Shown: piece after piece, positions 1 through 5,493 of the stretch
Numbering within the stretch: position 1 is the first letter of the stretch
How the letters are laid out: every line of letters starts with the position of its first letter
Source: an uncultured bacterium
Lineage (GTDB): Bacteria > Bacillota > Clostridia > Lachnospirales > Lachnospiraceae
Length of the DNA stretch: 5,493 nucleotides
Reading direction: 5' to 3'
Assembly: GCA_947086625.1 (NCBI GenBank)
Contig: CAMTZV010000138.1
Location: forward strand, 1 to 5,493
Position numbers and translations under genes: made by a program
The notes under the pieces: generated by a model
The model's input: the letters and a program-made list of their open reading frames with translations, nothing else
What the model was told of the DNA's origin: nothing
Database searches by the model: none

Positions 1-108
1 TCACACTTTGTGGGATGCAAGCCCCGATTTGGGAGGCGTAGAGGAGCTACGTTGACCAAATTGGGGCGCCGCAGGCCGCGAAGTGGGGCGTGCAGACCGA
101 GAGAATGA
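1..108 (+). other. GC-rich foldable element of unknown identity (possible structured RNA or intergenic repeat), cut by the window edge
   Basis: Bases 21-32 (GCCCCGATTTGG) pair with 56-67 (CCAAATTGGGGC) over 12 bp. Inside, 36-41 pair with 47-52 around an AGGAG loop, leaving a symmetric internal loop GAG (33-35) facing TGA (53-55), which could form tandem G-A pairs. A second hairpin is possible: 67-70 with 87-90 enclosing CCGC (76-79) with GTGG (83-86). The non-Watson-Crick pairs in the main helix (26/62, 36/52, and 35/53 in the loop) are all G-T on the plus strand, so G-U in a plus-strand RNA, but would be A-C on the minus strand; this favours plus. Two forward frames are also open for a while (frame 1 to a TGA at 106-108; frame 3 from 42 to a TAA at 150-152), so a gene tail cannot be ruled out. 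I do not recognise a family, and the left end is missing. Confidence 0.4.
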
Positions 109-399
109 TTTTTCAAACATGCTCTAGTACTCCATCCGGTCAGAAATTTTAACTGTTAAGCAGTATAAAATATACATTTGCCTTTCAGTCTATTCATATT
201 ATAATCAAAAAGAGCCAAAAGCACAACAAAAAGCAGGCTGACAAATCATTTCATTCGCCACCCTGCCCTTCATTCAAACTATGTTTCTTTGTCTTTCCTT
301 AAAAGACTCCAAAACACTTCCCGATCCAGTACACCAGCCCCTCTTTCTATCCCTTTTGTAATGAAAATCTCACATCTGAAAATTTCACAGCTCCATCTC
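109..399. other. AT-rich intergenic region downstream of the ABC operon, no gene seen
   Basis: This spacer follows the permease stop codon and holds no convincing coding frame; the forward frame that opens near 289 is the antisense shadow of the permease. Two weak signals are visible. A possible minus-strand promoter has TATAAT at 203-198 and TTGTGC (only TTG matches well) at 226-221 with 17 bp between; it would transcribe leftward, out of the window. A weak minus-strand terminator candidate has AGCC/GGCT arms at 239-236 and 216-213 followed by CTTTTTG, but the 4-bp stem and long loop make it poor. A small perfect inverted repeat GTATA-AAA-TATAC lies at 163-175. No strong terminator for the ABC operon was found. 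Confidence 0.5.
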
Positions 400-2937
400 C
401 TACTCCTCCACCCGCAGCCTTTCCACCACGCTCCGCTTACACATCTGCCGATAGCAGATCAGCGGCGCAAGCACCGAAATCACAAAGCAGACCGGGATAC
501 TAAGAAGCATCGGCATGGGCACAAAGTGATACGTAAAAAACCAGATCTGATCCGAAACCGCCCGAATAAACATGTAGATGAGCAGGCTTCCGGCACTGAG
601 CGCGGCCGCGGCCGTCATCAGCATGTAGCAGCCGCCCTCGAACATAAGCATCTGCAGCAGCTGCCTTCCCGTCATGCCGACGGACGCTAAGACGGCAAGC
701 TCCCGCCTGCGCGCCTGGATGGACGTCACCACGGCGTTGACAAAGTTCAGCACGCCGATCAGCCCGAGCACGAGCGCGAGCATCGTACCGGCGAGCAGAA
801 TTGTATTTCTCATCCCCTGAAACTCCTGTTCATAGCTCTCACGCGTGCGGAAATCGAGATTCGTGTTGATATTCTCACAGTAGTCCTTCACCCATGACAG
901 GACATTTTCACGCCCCTCATCGCTCACGTCAAAGGCAAGGTTCATCGCACCCGTCTCACCTGTCTGCGCCATAAATTCCCCAGCATCCATCGTAAAATAT
1001 ACCTGAAAAATATGACTGTGCCGCGGCCCCAGCGCCTGTGGAACATCGCCCAGCGCCATCACCTCATACGTCTTTTTGTTCCCGTTTCCGAAATCCAGCT
1101 CCACCGAGTCCCCGACCTCATAAAAACGGCCCTCTCCGTTCTCCTCCAGCGTAGAGGCGATCACATAGTTGCCGCTTTTGAATTTTTCCATGTCAAGCTG
1201 CCCCTCGCAGATATCCAGCTTTTCGGCCGCAAATGCGTCCACGCCGTACAGATGCGAGGGCATCCGTTTTTCCTCATACAATGCCTCGTCAAGCTCCTCC
1301 AGAAACATTTCATCATAAGCGCCGGACGCCCGCAGCTTTTCAAAAACACGCTTTGCGTTTTCATACGCCCCGCCCTTTAGCTCATGCCCATATTCCTGCA
1401 TATATACGCTTCCGACATCCGTCACGCCCGGCAGCGCGCGCACCTCGTCCCGGATCTGCGGCGTGATGGAATTGAAAAACCGAACCCCCGCGACCACATT
1501 GTACACGGACGCATCCGTCATGTAGACATCCGTCACGATCTCATGCGCGATAAATTTATCCATATCAAAGCACCGGATCAGTGTTGCCGTCCCGTTGAGC
1601 AGGACAAGGGAGAGAAACAGGGAGGCCACCACCGCCGCCGTCTTCTTTTTTGTCCGCGCAAGATTGCCGCAGGCCATCGAAAGCGGCGTCACCTTCCGCG
1701 TCCGCTTCCCCCGCCGGCGGCTTTTCATCGTCCGCTCTGTATATCGCACCGCCTCCACCGGGGAGATTTTTTTCACAAAACGGCAGGGCTTCACGCAGCT
1801 CACCCACACGGTAAGCAGCGAAAACAGCGCGCTTCCGACAAAGACGAGCGGGTTTACCGTGACCACATAGTTTTCTCCCCACGTGAGCGCCGATGCCACC
1901 CGCGGCATAAAGATGACAGAAACCCCATAGCCCAGCACAAGTCCGGCCGGAATGCCAACCACACCAAGCAAAAGTGCCTGCCTTCGAACAATGCGCGCAA
2001 GCTGACGCTTTGTCGTCCCGACCGTTTTCAGCAGCCCGTAAAAACGGATCTCGTTGCTGACGGAAATGTAAAAGATATTGTAAATGATCAGATAGCCTGA
2101 CAGCATCACGAGCAGCGCGAGTCCCGCAATCATCAGAACTGTCCCGATATCCACCTGCTCTGTCATATACCCCCAGTTTGAGCCCTCGTGAACCACCGGG
2201 CCAAAGCCGCAGCGCTCCTTCAGCTCCTTCATCTGCTCCTCTAAATCCCACACATCCGAAAACCAGAGCGTGGAATTGATGCAGCCGCTCTCATAGGAAT
2301 ATTCCCCGAAATTTTCCGGGTGCTTCTGCCATTCCGGTGCAGTCTCATCCGCATACTCCTTCGACACATATGCCTCACTTGCATACATCGCCTCGTCCTG
2401 CTCCCAGAAACCGCACAGCGTAAACGTCTCCTCATACTTTTTCCCGTTCGCCGTAAATTCCAGCGGAACGCGCACGCCAAGCTCGTGGGGCAGGCCGAGG
2501 GCATCGAGCACGCCGGTGGATGTGGCAAGATCAAGGCGCTCCTTTGGCAGCTCTCCCGTCGTCGGCGCCGCAAACGACCATTCCGCCGCCTTTTCCTCGG
2601 TGTAACGGATTTCCACAAAGCTCTTGTGAAACGCCTCGTTTTCCCCGACTCCCACGATCCGGTTGCAGGAGACGTCCTTTACCTCGGGATCTTTTTTGAG
2701 CGTCTCATACTCATCCCTTGTCATATATTTAAATCCGCCGTGCGCCTTTGTCCCCACCTGGCGCATTGTGGCCAGCTGCGTCGATTCGATCATGCTCCCG
2801 CCGATCGTAAAAATCGTCGTAAACAGTATCGACGTCAGCGCAATCGCAACGACTGCGATGACATTTCGCGTCCTGCTCTTTTTGATGGAACGCCCCGCGA
2901 TCAGCGTGAGCACTTTTTTGTTATTCACCCGAAACAT
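400..2937 (-). CDS. FtsX-type ABC transporter permease (MacB-like exporter family)
   Basis: This 845-residue membrane subunit belongs to a type VII (MacB/FtsX-like) ABC transporter. Such proteins move or sense substrates at the outer face of the membrane instead of forming a classic import channel. Predicted membrane helices lie near residues 25-48, 265-290, 320-345, 363-384, 434-455, 711-736, 768-792 and 808-828. Two outside domains of about 215 and 255 residues follow helices 1 and 5. The FtsX modules cover about 268-396 and 715-838; each has the expected cytoplasmic coupling segment ([19 protein letters not shown] and [19 protein letters not shown]), and ISPVEAVRY closes the first. The frame is open to 3006, but I chose ATG at 2937: it has AGGTGA five bases upstream, and the longer start would overlap the ATPase by 86 bp with a non-family basic leader. 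It overlaps the ATPase by 17 bp, implying translational coupling. Bacitracin-type peptide resistance (BceB) proteins have a different layout (10 helices, one big domain), so the substrate is unknown. Confidence 0.93.
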   Translation of the reverse strand: MFRVNNKKVLTLIAGRSIKKSRTRNVIAVVAIALTSILFTTIFTIGGSMIESTQLATMRQVGTKAHGGFKYMTRDEYETLKKDPEVKDVSCNRIVGVGENEAFHKSFVEIRYTEEKAAEWSFAAPTTGELPKERLDLATSTGVLDALGLPHELGVRVPLEFTANGKKYEETFTLCGFWEQDEAMYASEAYVSKEYADETAPEWQKHPENFGEYSYESGCINSTLWFSDVWDLEEQMKELKERCGFGPVVHEGSNWGYMTEQVDIGTVLMIAGLALLVMLSGYLIIYNIFYISVSNEIRFYGLLKTVGTTKRQLARIVRRQALLLGVVGIPAGLVLGYGVSVIFMPRVASALTWGENYVVTVNPLVFVGSALFSLLTVWVSCVKPCRFVKKISPVEAVRYTERTMKSRRRGKRTRKVTPLSMACGNLARTKKKTAAVVASLFLSLVLLNGTATLIRCFDMDKFIAHEIVTDVYMTDASVYNVVAGVRFFNSITPQIRDEVRALPGVTDVGSVYMQEYGHELKGGAYENAKRVFEKLRASGAYDEMFLEELDEALYEEKRMPSHLYGVDAFAAEKLDICEGQLDMEKFKSGNYVIASTLEENGEGRFYEVGDSVELDFGNGNKKTYEVMALGDVPQALGPRHSHIFQVYFTMDAGEFMAQTGETGAMNLAFDVSDEGRENVLSWVKDYCENINTNLDFRTRESYEQEFQGMRNTILLAGTMLALVLGLIGVLNFVNAVVTSIQARRRELAVLASVGMTGRQLLQMLMFEGGCYMLMTAAAALSAGSLLIYMFIRAVSDQIWFFTYHFVPMPMLLSIPVCFVISVLAPLICYRQMCKRSVVERLRVEE

Positions 2938-3607
2938 TTCTATCACCTGCAATCCTTCCGTCCTCAATGCGGATAATCCTGTCTGCCATCTGCGCAATCT
3001 CTTCATTGTGCGTAATCATGACCATCGTCTGCCGAAACCGCTCGCCCGTCGTCTTTAAAAGTCCAAGCACATCCAGGCTCGTTTTGCTGTCGAGATTCCC
3101 CGTCGGCTCATCCGCGAGGATAATCGCGGGCTTGCTCGCCAGCGCCCGCGCAATCGCCACGCGCTGCTGCTGCCCGCCGCTGAGTTCACTCGGCAGGCTC
3201 TTAATCTTGCCCTTTAATCCAAGAATCTGAATGATGCTTCCCACATGCTCTTTGTCCACGCGGTTCCCGTCGAGCTGGATCGGCAGCACGATATTTTCGT
3301 AGACGTTGAGCGTCGGCACGAGGTTGTAGCTCTGAAAAACAAAGCCGATCTTCCTGCGCCGAAAGATCGTCAGCGCATCGTCCTTCAGAGAAAAAATATC
3401 CTTTCCCTCCACACGCACCCTGCCCTCCGTCGGGCGGTCCAATCCACCCAGCATGTGCAGAAGCGTCGATTTCCCGCTCCCCGACGTCCCGACGATCGCG
3501 GCAAACTCCCCGTCCTCCACCGACAAACTCACGCCGTCAAGCGCCCGCACGGTCGTCTCGCCGCTGCCATAGTATTTTTTCAGATTTTCCGTTTCCAGAA
3601 TTGCCAT
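2921..3607 (-). CDS. ABC transporter ATP-binding protein (MacB/LolD-type)
   Basis: The 228-residue cytoplasmic ATPase powers the FtsX-type permease encoded just downstream. All nucleotide-binding motifs are intact: Walker [10 protein letters not shown] at 40-48, Q-loop Q92, signature LSGGQ at 142-146, Walker B IILADE ending at E167, D-loop at about 172-175 and switch histidine H200. The continuous [11 protein letters not shown] run, the LDRPTEG motif and the N-terminal [13 protein letters not shown] segment are typical of the MacB/LolD/FtsE branch, and the length is normal for it. The start is ATG at 3607, preceded by AAGGGGG nine bases upstream. It is the first gene of the operon, and its last 17 bp contain the permease start. 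The two functions together indicate an export or envelope-stress pump; the substrate cannot be deduced. No adjacent two-component system or TetR gene lies within the window. Confidence 0.97.
   Translation of the reverse strand: MAILETENLKKYYGSGETTVRALDGVSLSVEDGEFAAIVGTSGSGKSTLLHMLGGLDRPTEGRVRVEGKDIFSLKDDALTIFRRRKIGFVFQSYNLVPTLNVYENIVLPIQLDGNRVDKEHVGSIIQILGLKGKIKSLPSELSGGQQQRVAIARALASKPAIILADEPTGNLDSKTSLDVLGLLKTTGERFRQTMVMITHNEEIAQMADRIIRIEDGRIAGDRNVSGE
2943..2948 (-). promoter_or_regulatory. Ribosome binding site that sets the permease start
   Basis: AGGTGA on the minus strand lies within the ATPase coding sequence, five bases before ATG at 2937. The upstream in-frame ATG at 3006 would lie deeper inside the ATPase gene, so this site favours the 845-residue product. 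Confidence 0.7.
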
Positions 3608-3631
3608 GTATCATTTCCCCCTTCTTTCATG

Positions 3632-3701
3632 GGGCGGGGCCGGCCCCGCCCGCTGCGCCGCCCGCGTGCCGCTGCAGGCGGCTGTTTCCTTTGCGCGGGC
3701 G
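3632..3701 (-). promoter_or_regulatory. GC-rich, highly self-complementary 5' leader of the ABC operon
   Basis: The untranslated leader between promoter and ATPase start is almost pure G+C, unlike the AT-rich DNA just upstream. It contains a perfect 20-bp palindrome (arms GGGCGGGGCC at 3632-3641 and GGCCCCGCCC at 3642-3651). It also has a nested structure: outer arms CGCCCGCG at 3659-3666 with CGCGGGCG at 3694-3701, and inner arms GCCGC at 3668-3672 with GCGGC at 3678-3682 around TGCAG. In the minus-strand transcript, the CCCC at 3634-3631 could instead pair with the GGGGG of the ribosome binding site (3621-3617). Two exclusive folds are therefore conceivable. No known riboswitch class is recognised. 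It could equally be a mobile palindromic repeat that landed in the leader. Confidence 0.5.
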
Positions 3702-3713
3702 TGCGCATAAAAA

Positions 3714-3740
3714 ATAGCATATGCTTTTTACATATGCTAT
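3714..3740. promoter_or_regulatory. Inverted repeat, probable repressor operator of the ABC operon
   Basis: Perfect 10-bp arms ATAGCATATG (3714-3723) and CATATGCTAT (3731-3740) are separated by 7 bp. The upstream arm touches the -10 box (3744-3739), and the repeat covers the expected transcription start near 3732 and the first transcribed bases. Because transcription would begin inside the repeat, the RNA would not carry both arms; a protein-binding DNA site fits better than an RNA hairpin. Two-fold symmetric sites of this size are typical of dimeric repressors such as TetR or MarR types, but the cognate regulator is not in the window. On the minus strand a run of T follows the repeat, which superficially resembles a terminator. 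Confidence 0.6.
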
Positions 3741-3767
3741 CATAACAGAAAAATCTGTCCGCAATCT
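3739..3767 (-). promoter_or_regulatory. Extended -10 promoter of the ABC exporter operon
   Basis: The minus strand reads TGTTATGAT, an extended -10 (TG-n-TATGAT, hexamer at 3744-3739, five of six matches to TATAAT). At 17 bp spacing the -35 is AGATTG (3767-3762), which is weak; the TG extension would compensate. Between them lies a small palindrome, ACAGA-AAAA-TCTGT (3745-3758), another possible protein site. The start of transcription would be near 3732, giving a leader of about 125 bases before the ATPase. Confidence 0.5.
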
Positions 3768-3773
3768 TTCCAG

Positions 3774-3826
3774 AATCTTACGGTTTTGAAAGAATTGGGG
3801 TAATTTTCACCGGACGGTATAAGCCT
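3774..3826 (-). repeat. 53-bp direct repeat, copy 1 (left border of the toxin-antitoxin segment)
   Basis: This copy matches 5004-5056 at 50 of 53 positions with no gaps, 1230 bp apart. The differences are at 3797, 3817 and 3818. On the minus strand it reads from AGGCTTATACC to CCGTAAGATT and lies just upstream of the ABC operon promoter, at roughly -42 to -94 relative to the predicted transcription start. The orientation is the same in both copies. No inverted-repeat ends typical of an insertion sequence are seen. Confidence 0.9.
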
Positions 3827-3906
3827 TTATAAGTCTGCATATCCCTGTTTCTCGCCATTTTGCTGAATTCGCATGAACTGTCGGATTTACATAAATGCTT
3901 ATAACT

Positions 3907-4047
3907 TCACGTATCTTTATATGGCAATGGTGTAAAATACACCATTCTAAAGCCCTTCTTCCCATCAATACAATTATCTTTTGGCATAGCAGAACGATAT
4001 TTTCGCAGATCATGAAGGATATCATATACATCATCCCAACTCTTCAA
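3907..4047 (-). pseudogene. Short protein-like frame after the toxin gene, probable gene remnant
   Basis: In the frame that ends with TGA at 3907-3909, a 46-residue sequence looks like real protein: it begins near WDDVYDILHDLRKYRSAMPK and ends FRMVYFTPLPYKDT, with an amphipathic helix-like start and balanced charge. It has no ATG at its beginning; TTG at 4047 is the only upstream start codon before a TGA at 4060-4062, and no ribosome binding site is visible. It overlaps the toxin's 3' end by 17 bp in another frame. After the TGA the same frame stays open to TAA at 3778-3780 (42 more residues, including an ATG at 3858), running into the 53-bp repeat. The competing frame 3807-4034 begins with a start that overlaps the toxin stop, but its product is Cys/His/Ile-rich and unconvincing. 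I do not recognise a family; a decayed tail of a lost gene is my reading. Confidence 0.3.
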
Positions 4048-4471
4048 CTGTAATACATTTCATTTCCTTAAACTGTTTCAACTGTTTGTCATTTGTTAAA
4101 AACAAATCGCATCCAGACAAACTTGCGACTGCTAATTGTAAAGCGTCCATTCCTTTAAACCCTTTATATTCTGCCCTTATCTGCGCCGCCTTCCTTGCAG
4201 TCTCTTGATCAATCTCCACAATTTTCATATCTGTTGTTCTGACAAGACGATTAAACATTTCTATAAACGAATACGCTTTGTTTCTATAAGGAAATACAAA
4301 GTACTCTTCCATTGTGATCACAGAAGATACAAATCTCTTATTATTATCATATCCATATTGGAAAAAACTTTTTACTTTTTCATAATATTTGGGATTATTG
4401 CTATCCTTCTCGATAAAATATATAAAAGGTGCCGTATCTACAAATGCCTTGTTAAAGTCTATCATTTTCAC
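4031..4471 (-). CDS. PIN-domain toxin (VapC-like ribonuclease)
   Basis: The 146-residue protein is a PIN-fold endoribonuclease, expected to cleave RNA with Mg2+ when not held by its antitoxin. The acidic catalytic set is in the expected order: D12 in FVDTAPFIYFIE, E56 in SSVITMEEY, D109 in KGMDALQLA and D128 in DLFLTND. DALQLA and FLTND are hallmark strings, and the length is normal for VapC-type toxins. The start could be GTG at 4471 or ATG at 4465; both are served by a GAGGGAG site, with spacings of about 4 and 10 bases, and I keep the longer form. The gene overlaps the antitoxin by 20 bp (14 bp from the ATG), the usual coupled arrangement. It is visibly AT-rich compared with the ABC genes to the left, which suggests separate acquisition. 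The catalytic residues are intact, so the toxin is probably active. Confidence 0.93.
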   Translation of the reverse strand: MKMIDFNKAFVDTAPFIYFIEKDSNNPKYYEKVKSFFQYGYDNNKRFVSSVITMEEYFVFPYRNKAYSFIEMFNRLVRTTDMKIVEIDQETARKAAQIRAEYKGFKGMDALQLAVASLSGCDLFLTNDKQLKQFKEMKCITVEELG

Positions 4472-4676
4472 GCATCTCCCTCATATATTCATCAACATTT
4501 TTTCCCCTCTCACTGGGGATAACAAAACTATCCCAATCGATAGGATCCTTTCTTACTTTCTTTTGCGGATAATCCAACAAAGTAACTATAACTTCGGTTC
4601 CGTCATATTCCCGTATATCTTCATCATTAATAATAACTGTATTTCCTTGTACAATTCCTTTCACTGCTGCTAACAT
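4452..4676 (-). CDS. Antitoxin of the PIN-domain toxin (VapB-like, AF2212/DUF2281-type N-terminus)
   Basis: The 74-residue protein is the expected partner of the PIN toxin encoded immediately downstream. Residues 1-35 read as short beta strands (KGIVQGNTVIINDEDI then GTEVIVTLLD), like the small beta domains of AF2212-like or DUF2281 antitoxins, which often pair with PIN toxins. Residues 48-74 (WDSFVIPSERG followed by VDEYMREMRENDR) match the toxin-wrapping tail seen in many VapB-type antitoxins, where the terminal Arg-rich helix enters the PIN active site. The start is ATG at 4676 with AAGGAGAG about eight to nine bases upstream. It is the first gene of its pair. The family name is inferred from pattern, and a PhD/AbrB-class antitoxin is an alternative label. 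Antitoxin or toxin-antitoxin complex usually represses its own promoter. Confidence 0.85.
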   Translation of the reverse strand: MLAAVKGIVQGNTVIINDEDIREYDGTEVIVTLLDYPQKKVRKDPIDWDSFVIPSERGKNVDEYMREMRENDRL

Positions 4677-4756
4677 AATAGAATCTCTCCTTATTTTTTG
4701 CTTCTGGCTTATTTTCAGCTAGGTTGCTCTCAATAATAATGCATATCAATATTTAT

Positions 4757-4785
4757 ATATTATTACATTCTCTCTTTTATTTCAA
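4757..4785 (-). promoter_or_regulatory. Promoter of the toxin-antitoxin pair
   Basis: The minus strand carries TTGAAA (4785-4780, five of six matches to the -35 consensus), a 17-bp spacer, then TAATAT (4762-4757, four of six to the -10). Initiation near 4750 would give a leader of about 75 bases before the antitoxin start at 4676. The AT-rich spacer region also offers overlapping TATAAA-like hexamers, so the precise -10 is uncertain. Confidence 0.55.
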
Positions 4786-4788
4786 TCA

Positions 4789-4815
4789 GTGCCGACAAAA
4801 AATTTCCATCGGCAC
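4789..4815. promoter_or_regulatory. Inverted repeat just upstream of the toxin-antitoxin promoter
   Basis: Arms GTGCCGA (4789-4795) and TCGGCAC (4809-4815) are perfect, with a 13-bp AT-rich centre, ending four bases before the -35 box. Neither strand has a T-run after it, so it is a poor terminator. Its position suits an autoregulatory operator bound by the antitoxin, or a leftover of the upstream fragment's end (stop at 4829). The arms are GC-rich in an otherwise AT-rich stretch. Confidence 0.45.
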
Positions 4816-4828
4816 CAGAATACACACT

Positions 4829-4966
4829 TCACGCTTCTAAATCCGTTCCTATTTTTCCAAAAATCATATTTTCCAGCTCTAACATTACACATCGCATAAA
4901 TTCCGCAAAGTAATCATCTATAGGCAATATCGGTTCTGTGGTGTAAATCTCGATGGTGCATTCTCT
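4829..4966 (-). pseudogene. Protein-like 45-residue frame without a start, probable gene fragment
   Basis: The frame from 4966 to the TGA at 4829-4831 reads as a convincing acidic, partly helical sequence, starting RECTIEIYTTEPILPIDD and ending with ENMIFGKIGTDLEA. A TAG at 4967-4969 closes it upstream, and the first in-frame ATG leaves only 22 residues. In another frame an ATG at 4977 (ATGCGTGTTAGAGAG) lies just before it; loss of one GA from the AGAGAG run would join that ATG to this frame and give a 48-residue product. No ribosome binding site precedes that ATG. It may thus be a small gene broken by a dinucleotide slip, or the tail of a gene lost when the segment formed. I do not recognise the family. 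Confidence 0.4.
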
Positions 4967-5003
4967 CTAACACGCATAAAATAAGGCTTTTCAGGCTCTT
5001 AAC

Positions 5004-5056
5004 AATCTTACGGTTTTGAAAGAATTAGGGTAATTTTCACCGGACGTGATAAGCCT
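5004..5056 (-). repeat. 53-bp direct repeat, copy 2 (right border of the toxin-antitoxin segment)
   Basis: This partner of 3774-3826 is in the same orientation, 50 of 53 identical; the differing bases are 5027, 5047 and 5048. It starts three bases after the EamA stop codon (5062-5060, read on the minus strand). Short arms CAGGCT (4992-4997) and AGCCTG (5052-5057) bracket this copy but are absent around copy 1. It does not look like a terminator, as no T-run follows. Confidence 0.9.
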
Positions 5057-5059
5057 GAA

Positions 5060-5493
5060 TTATAATTTTAAATTTTTGCTCCCTGTCCTGTTGTATTCAG
5101 AAAGAAACAGCCCGACAACAGCTAATACTGTTCCGGTTACAGAAAGAAATGTAACCGTTTCTTTCAGAACCAGCATAGACGTTACAATGGTTATGACGGG
5201 AACCATGTAAATATACACACTTGTTTTTATTGCACCTAACTCTTTTACTGCGAAATTCCATGTAACAAAGCAAAGCGCAGAAGCCCCTGCCCCTAAATAC
5301 AAAATATTAAGCAGATATGTCATATTCGCAAAACGTGATAAACCCGGCTTGAAGTCAAAAAAGAACAGCGTTGGTATCATAAACAAAATTCCGTAAAAGA
5401 ATGTCCTGCGGGTGGATAAAATAACAGGATAACCGAAGCTGCTGATTTTCCTTGTCAATATGGAGTAACAAGCCCAGATAAGGGCAGCAGCGA
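5060..5493 (-). CDS. EamA/DMT-superfamily transporter, C-terminal half (5' end beyond the window)
   Basis: This is the last 143 complete residues of a drug/metabolite transporter family membrane protein; full members are near 290-300 residues with ten helices and two EamA repeats. The visible part is the second repeat: the end of one helix at the edge (AAALIWACYSILTRK), then helices near 26-46, 58-79, 88-109 and 114-132 of the visible stretch. The GAIKTSVYIYMVPVITIV and LVLKE strings are characteristic of the EamA C-terminal repeat. A TTG at 5458 is open to reading as a start, but the frame continues through the edge with matching family sequence, so the gene is simply cut by the window. The charged tail (SEYNRTGSKNLKL) and TAA stop are intact. 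Substrate is unknown; such proteins export amino acids, metabolites or drugs. No operon link to the toxin-antitoxin genes is evident. Confidence 0.92.
   Translation of the reverse strand, partial: AAALIWACYSILTRKISSFGYPVILSTRRTFFYGILFMIPTLFFFDFKPGLSRFANMTYLLNILYLGAGASALCFVTWNFAVKELGAIKTSVYIYMVPVITIVTSMLVLKETVTFLSVTGTVLAVVGLFLSEYNRTGSKNLKL

Noticed and set aside
1384..2100. Long plus-strand frame opposite the permease
   Set aside because: Its Arg/His/Pro-rich product is the usual antisense shadow of a GC-rich coding region; the permease frame explains the DNA fully. The same applies to 289-690, 1012-1380, 2320-2976 and 3245-3745.
1565..2251. 228-residue minus-strand frame inside the permease
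   Set aside because: It is an offset frame with Gly/Arg/Cys-rich, low-pattern sequence over the well-supported first FtsX module.
3709..3740. Hairpin plus T-run read as a minus-strand rho-independent terminator
   Set aside because: The stem is AT-rich, and the predicted promoter start falls inside the repeat, so one arm is not transcribed; an operator fits better. A terminator for a transcript coming from the toxin side remains possible.
3807..4034. 75-residue minus-strand frame whose ATG overlaps the toxin stop (ATGA)
   Set aside because: The overlap looks operon-like, but the product is rich in Met/Ile/Cys/His with no domain pattern, and it ends inside the 53-bp repeat; another frame over the same DNA is more protein-like.
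4976..5009. Possible promoter TTGTTA, 16 bp, TATTTT after repeat copy 2
   Set aside because: The -10 match is poor and what follows is only a fragment without a usable start.
3774..5056. Direct repeats as ends of an insertion sequence, integron cassette or CRISPR
   Set aside because: There is no transposase or integrase, no terminal inverted repeats, no attC-like folding, and only two copies 1230 bp apart.
5060..5458. EamA gene starting at TTG 5458
   Set aside because: The frame continues with typical EamA membrane sequence to the window edge, so the TTG is an internal leucine codon.

Overview
The window looks like chromosomal DNA from a gut-type Firmicute, most probably a Lachnospiraceae/Clostridia member. 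That rests on the two-gene MacB/FtsX-style ABC exporter, GGAG-like Shine-Dalgarno sites, and moderately GC-rich exporter genes set beside visibly AT-rich accessory DNA. The genus cannot be fixed from the sequence alone. Every confident gene reads on the minus strand.

Layout, left to right. (1) 1-108 is a GC-rich stretch that folds well as a plus-strand RNA; I cannot name it. (2) 109-399 is AT-rich and holds no gene I can support. (3) 400-2937 is an 845-residue FtsX-type permease with eight predicted membrane segments and two large outside domains. It overlaps by 17 bp with (4) 2921-3607, its 228-residue ATPase. (5) 3608-3767 is the control region of this operon. It has an extended -10 promoter, a 10+10 bp inverted repeat placed where a repressor would sit, and a very GC-rich, strongly self-complementary leader ending just before the ATPase ribosome binding site. 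(6) 3774-5056 is a segment bounded by two copies of a 53-bp direct repeat (50/53 identical). It holds a PIN-domain toxin (4031-4471) and its antitoxin (4452-4676) with their own promoter and a nearby inverted repeat. On either side of the pair is a short protein-like frame with no good start, which I read as gene debris. (7) 5060-5493 is the C-terminal half of an EamA/DMT-family membrane transporter whose start lies beyond the right edge.

How they work together. The ATPase and permease form one exporter, translated as a coupled pair and probably repressor-controlled at the inverted repeat. The toxin and antitoxin form a self-regulating addiction module. It sits in an AT-rich island between two repeat copies, which suggests insertion, or assembly by recombination, between the ABC operon and the EamA gene. 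No transposase, integrase, tRNA, rRNA or CRISPR array is visible. The most unusual items are the paired 53-bp repeat, the structured leader, the foldable left-edge element and the two gene fragments flanking the toxin-antitoxin pair.
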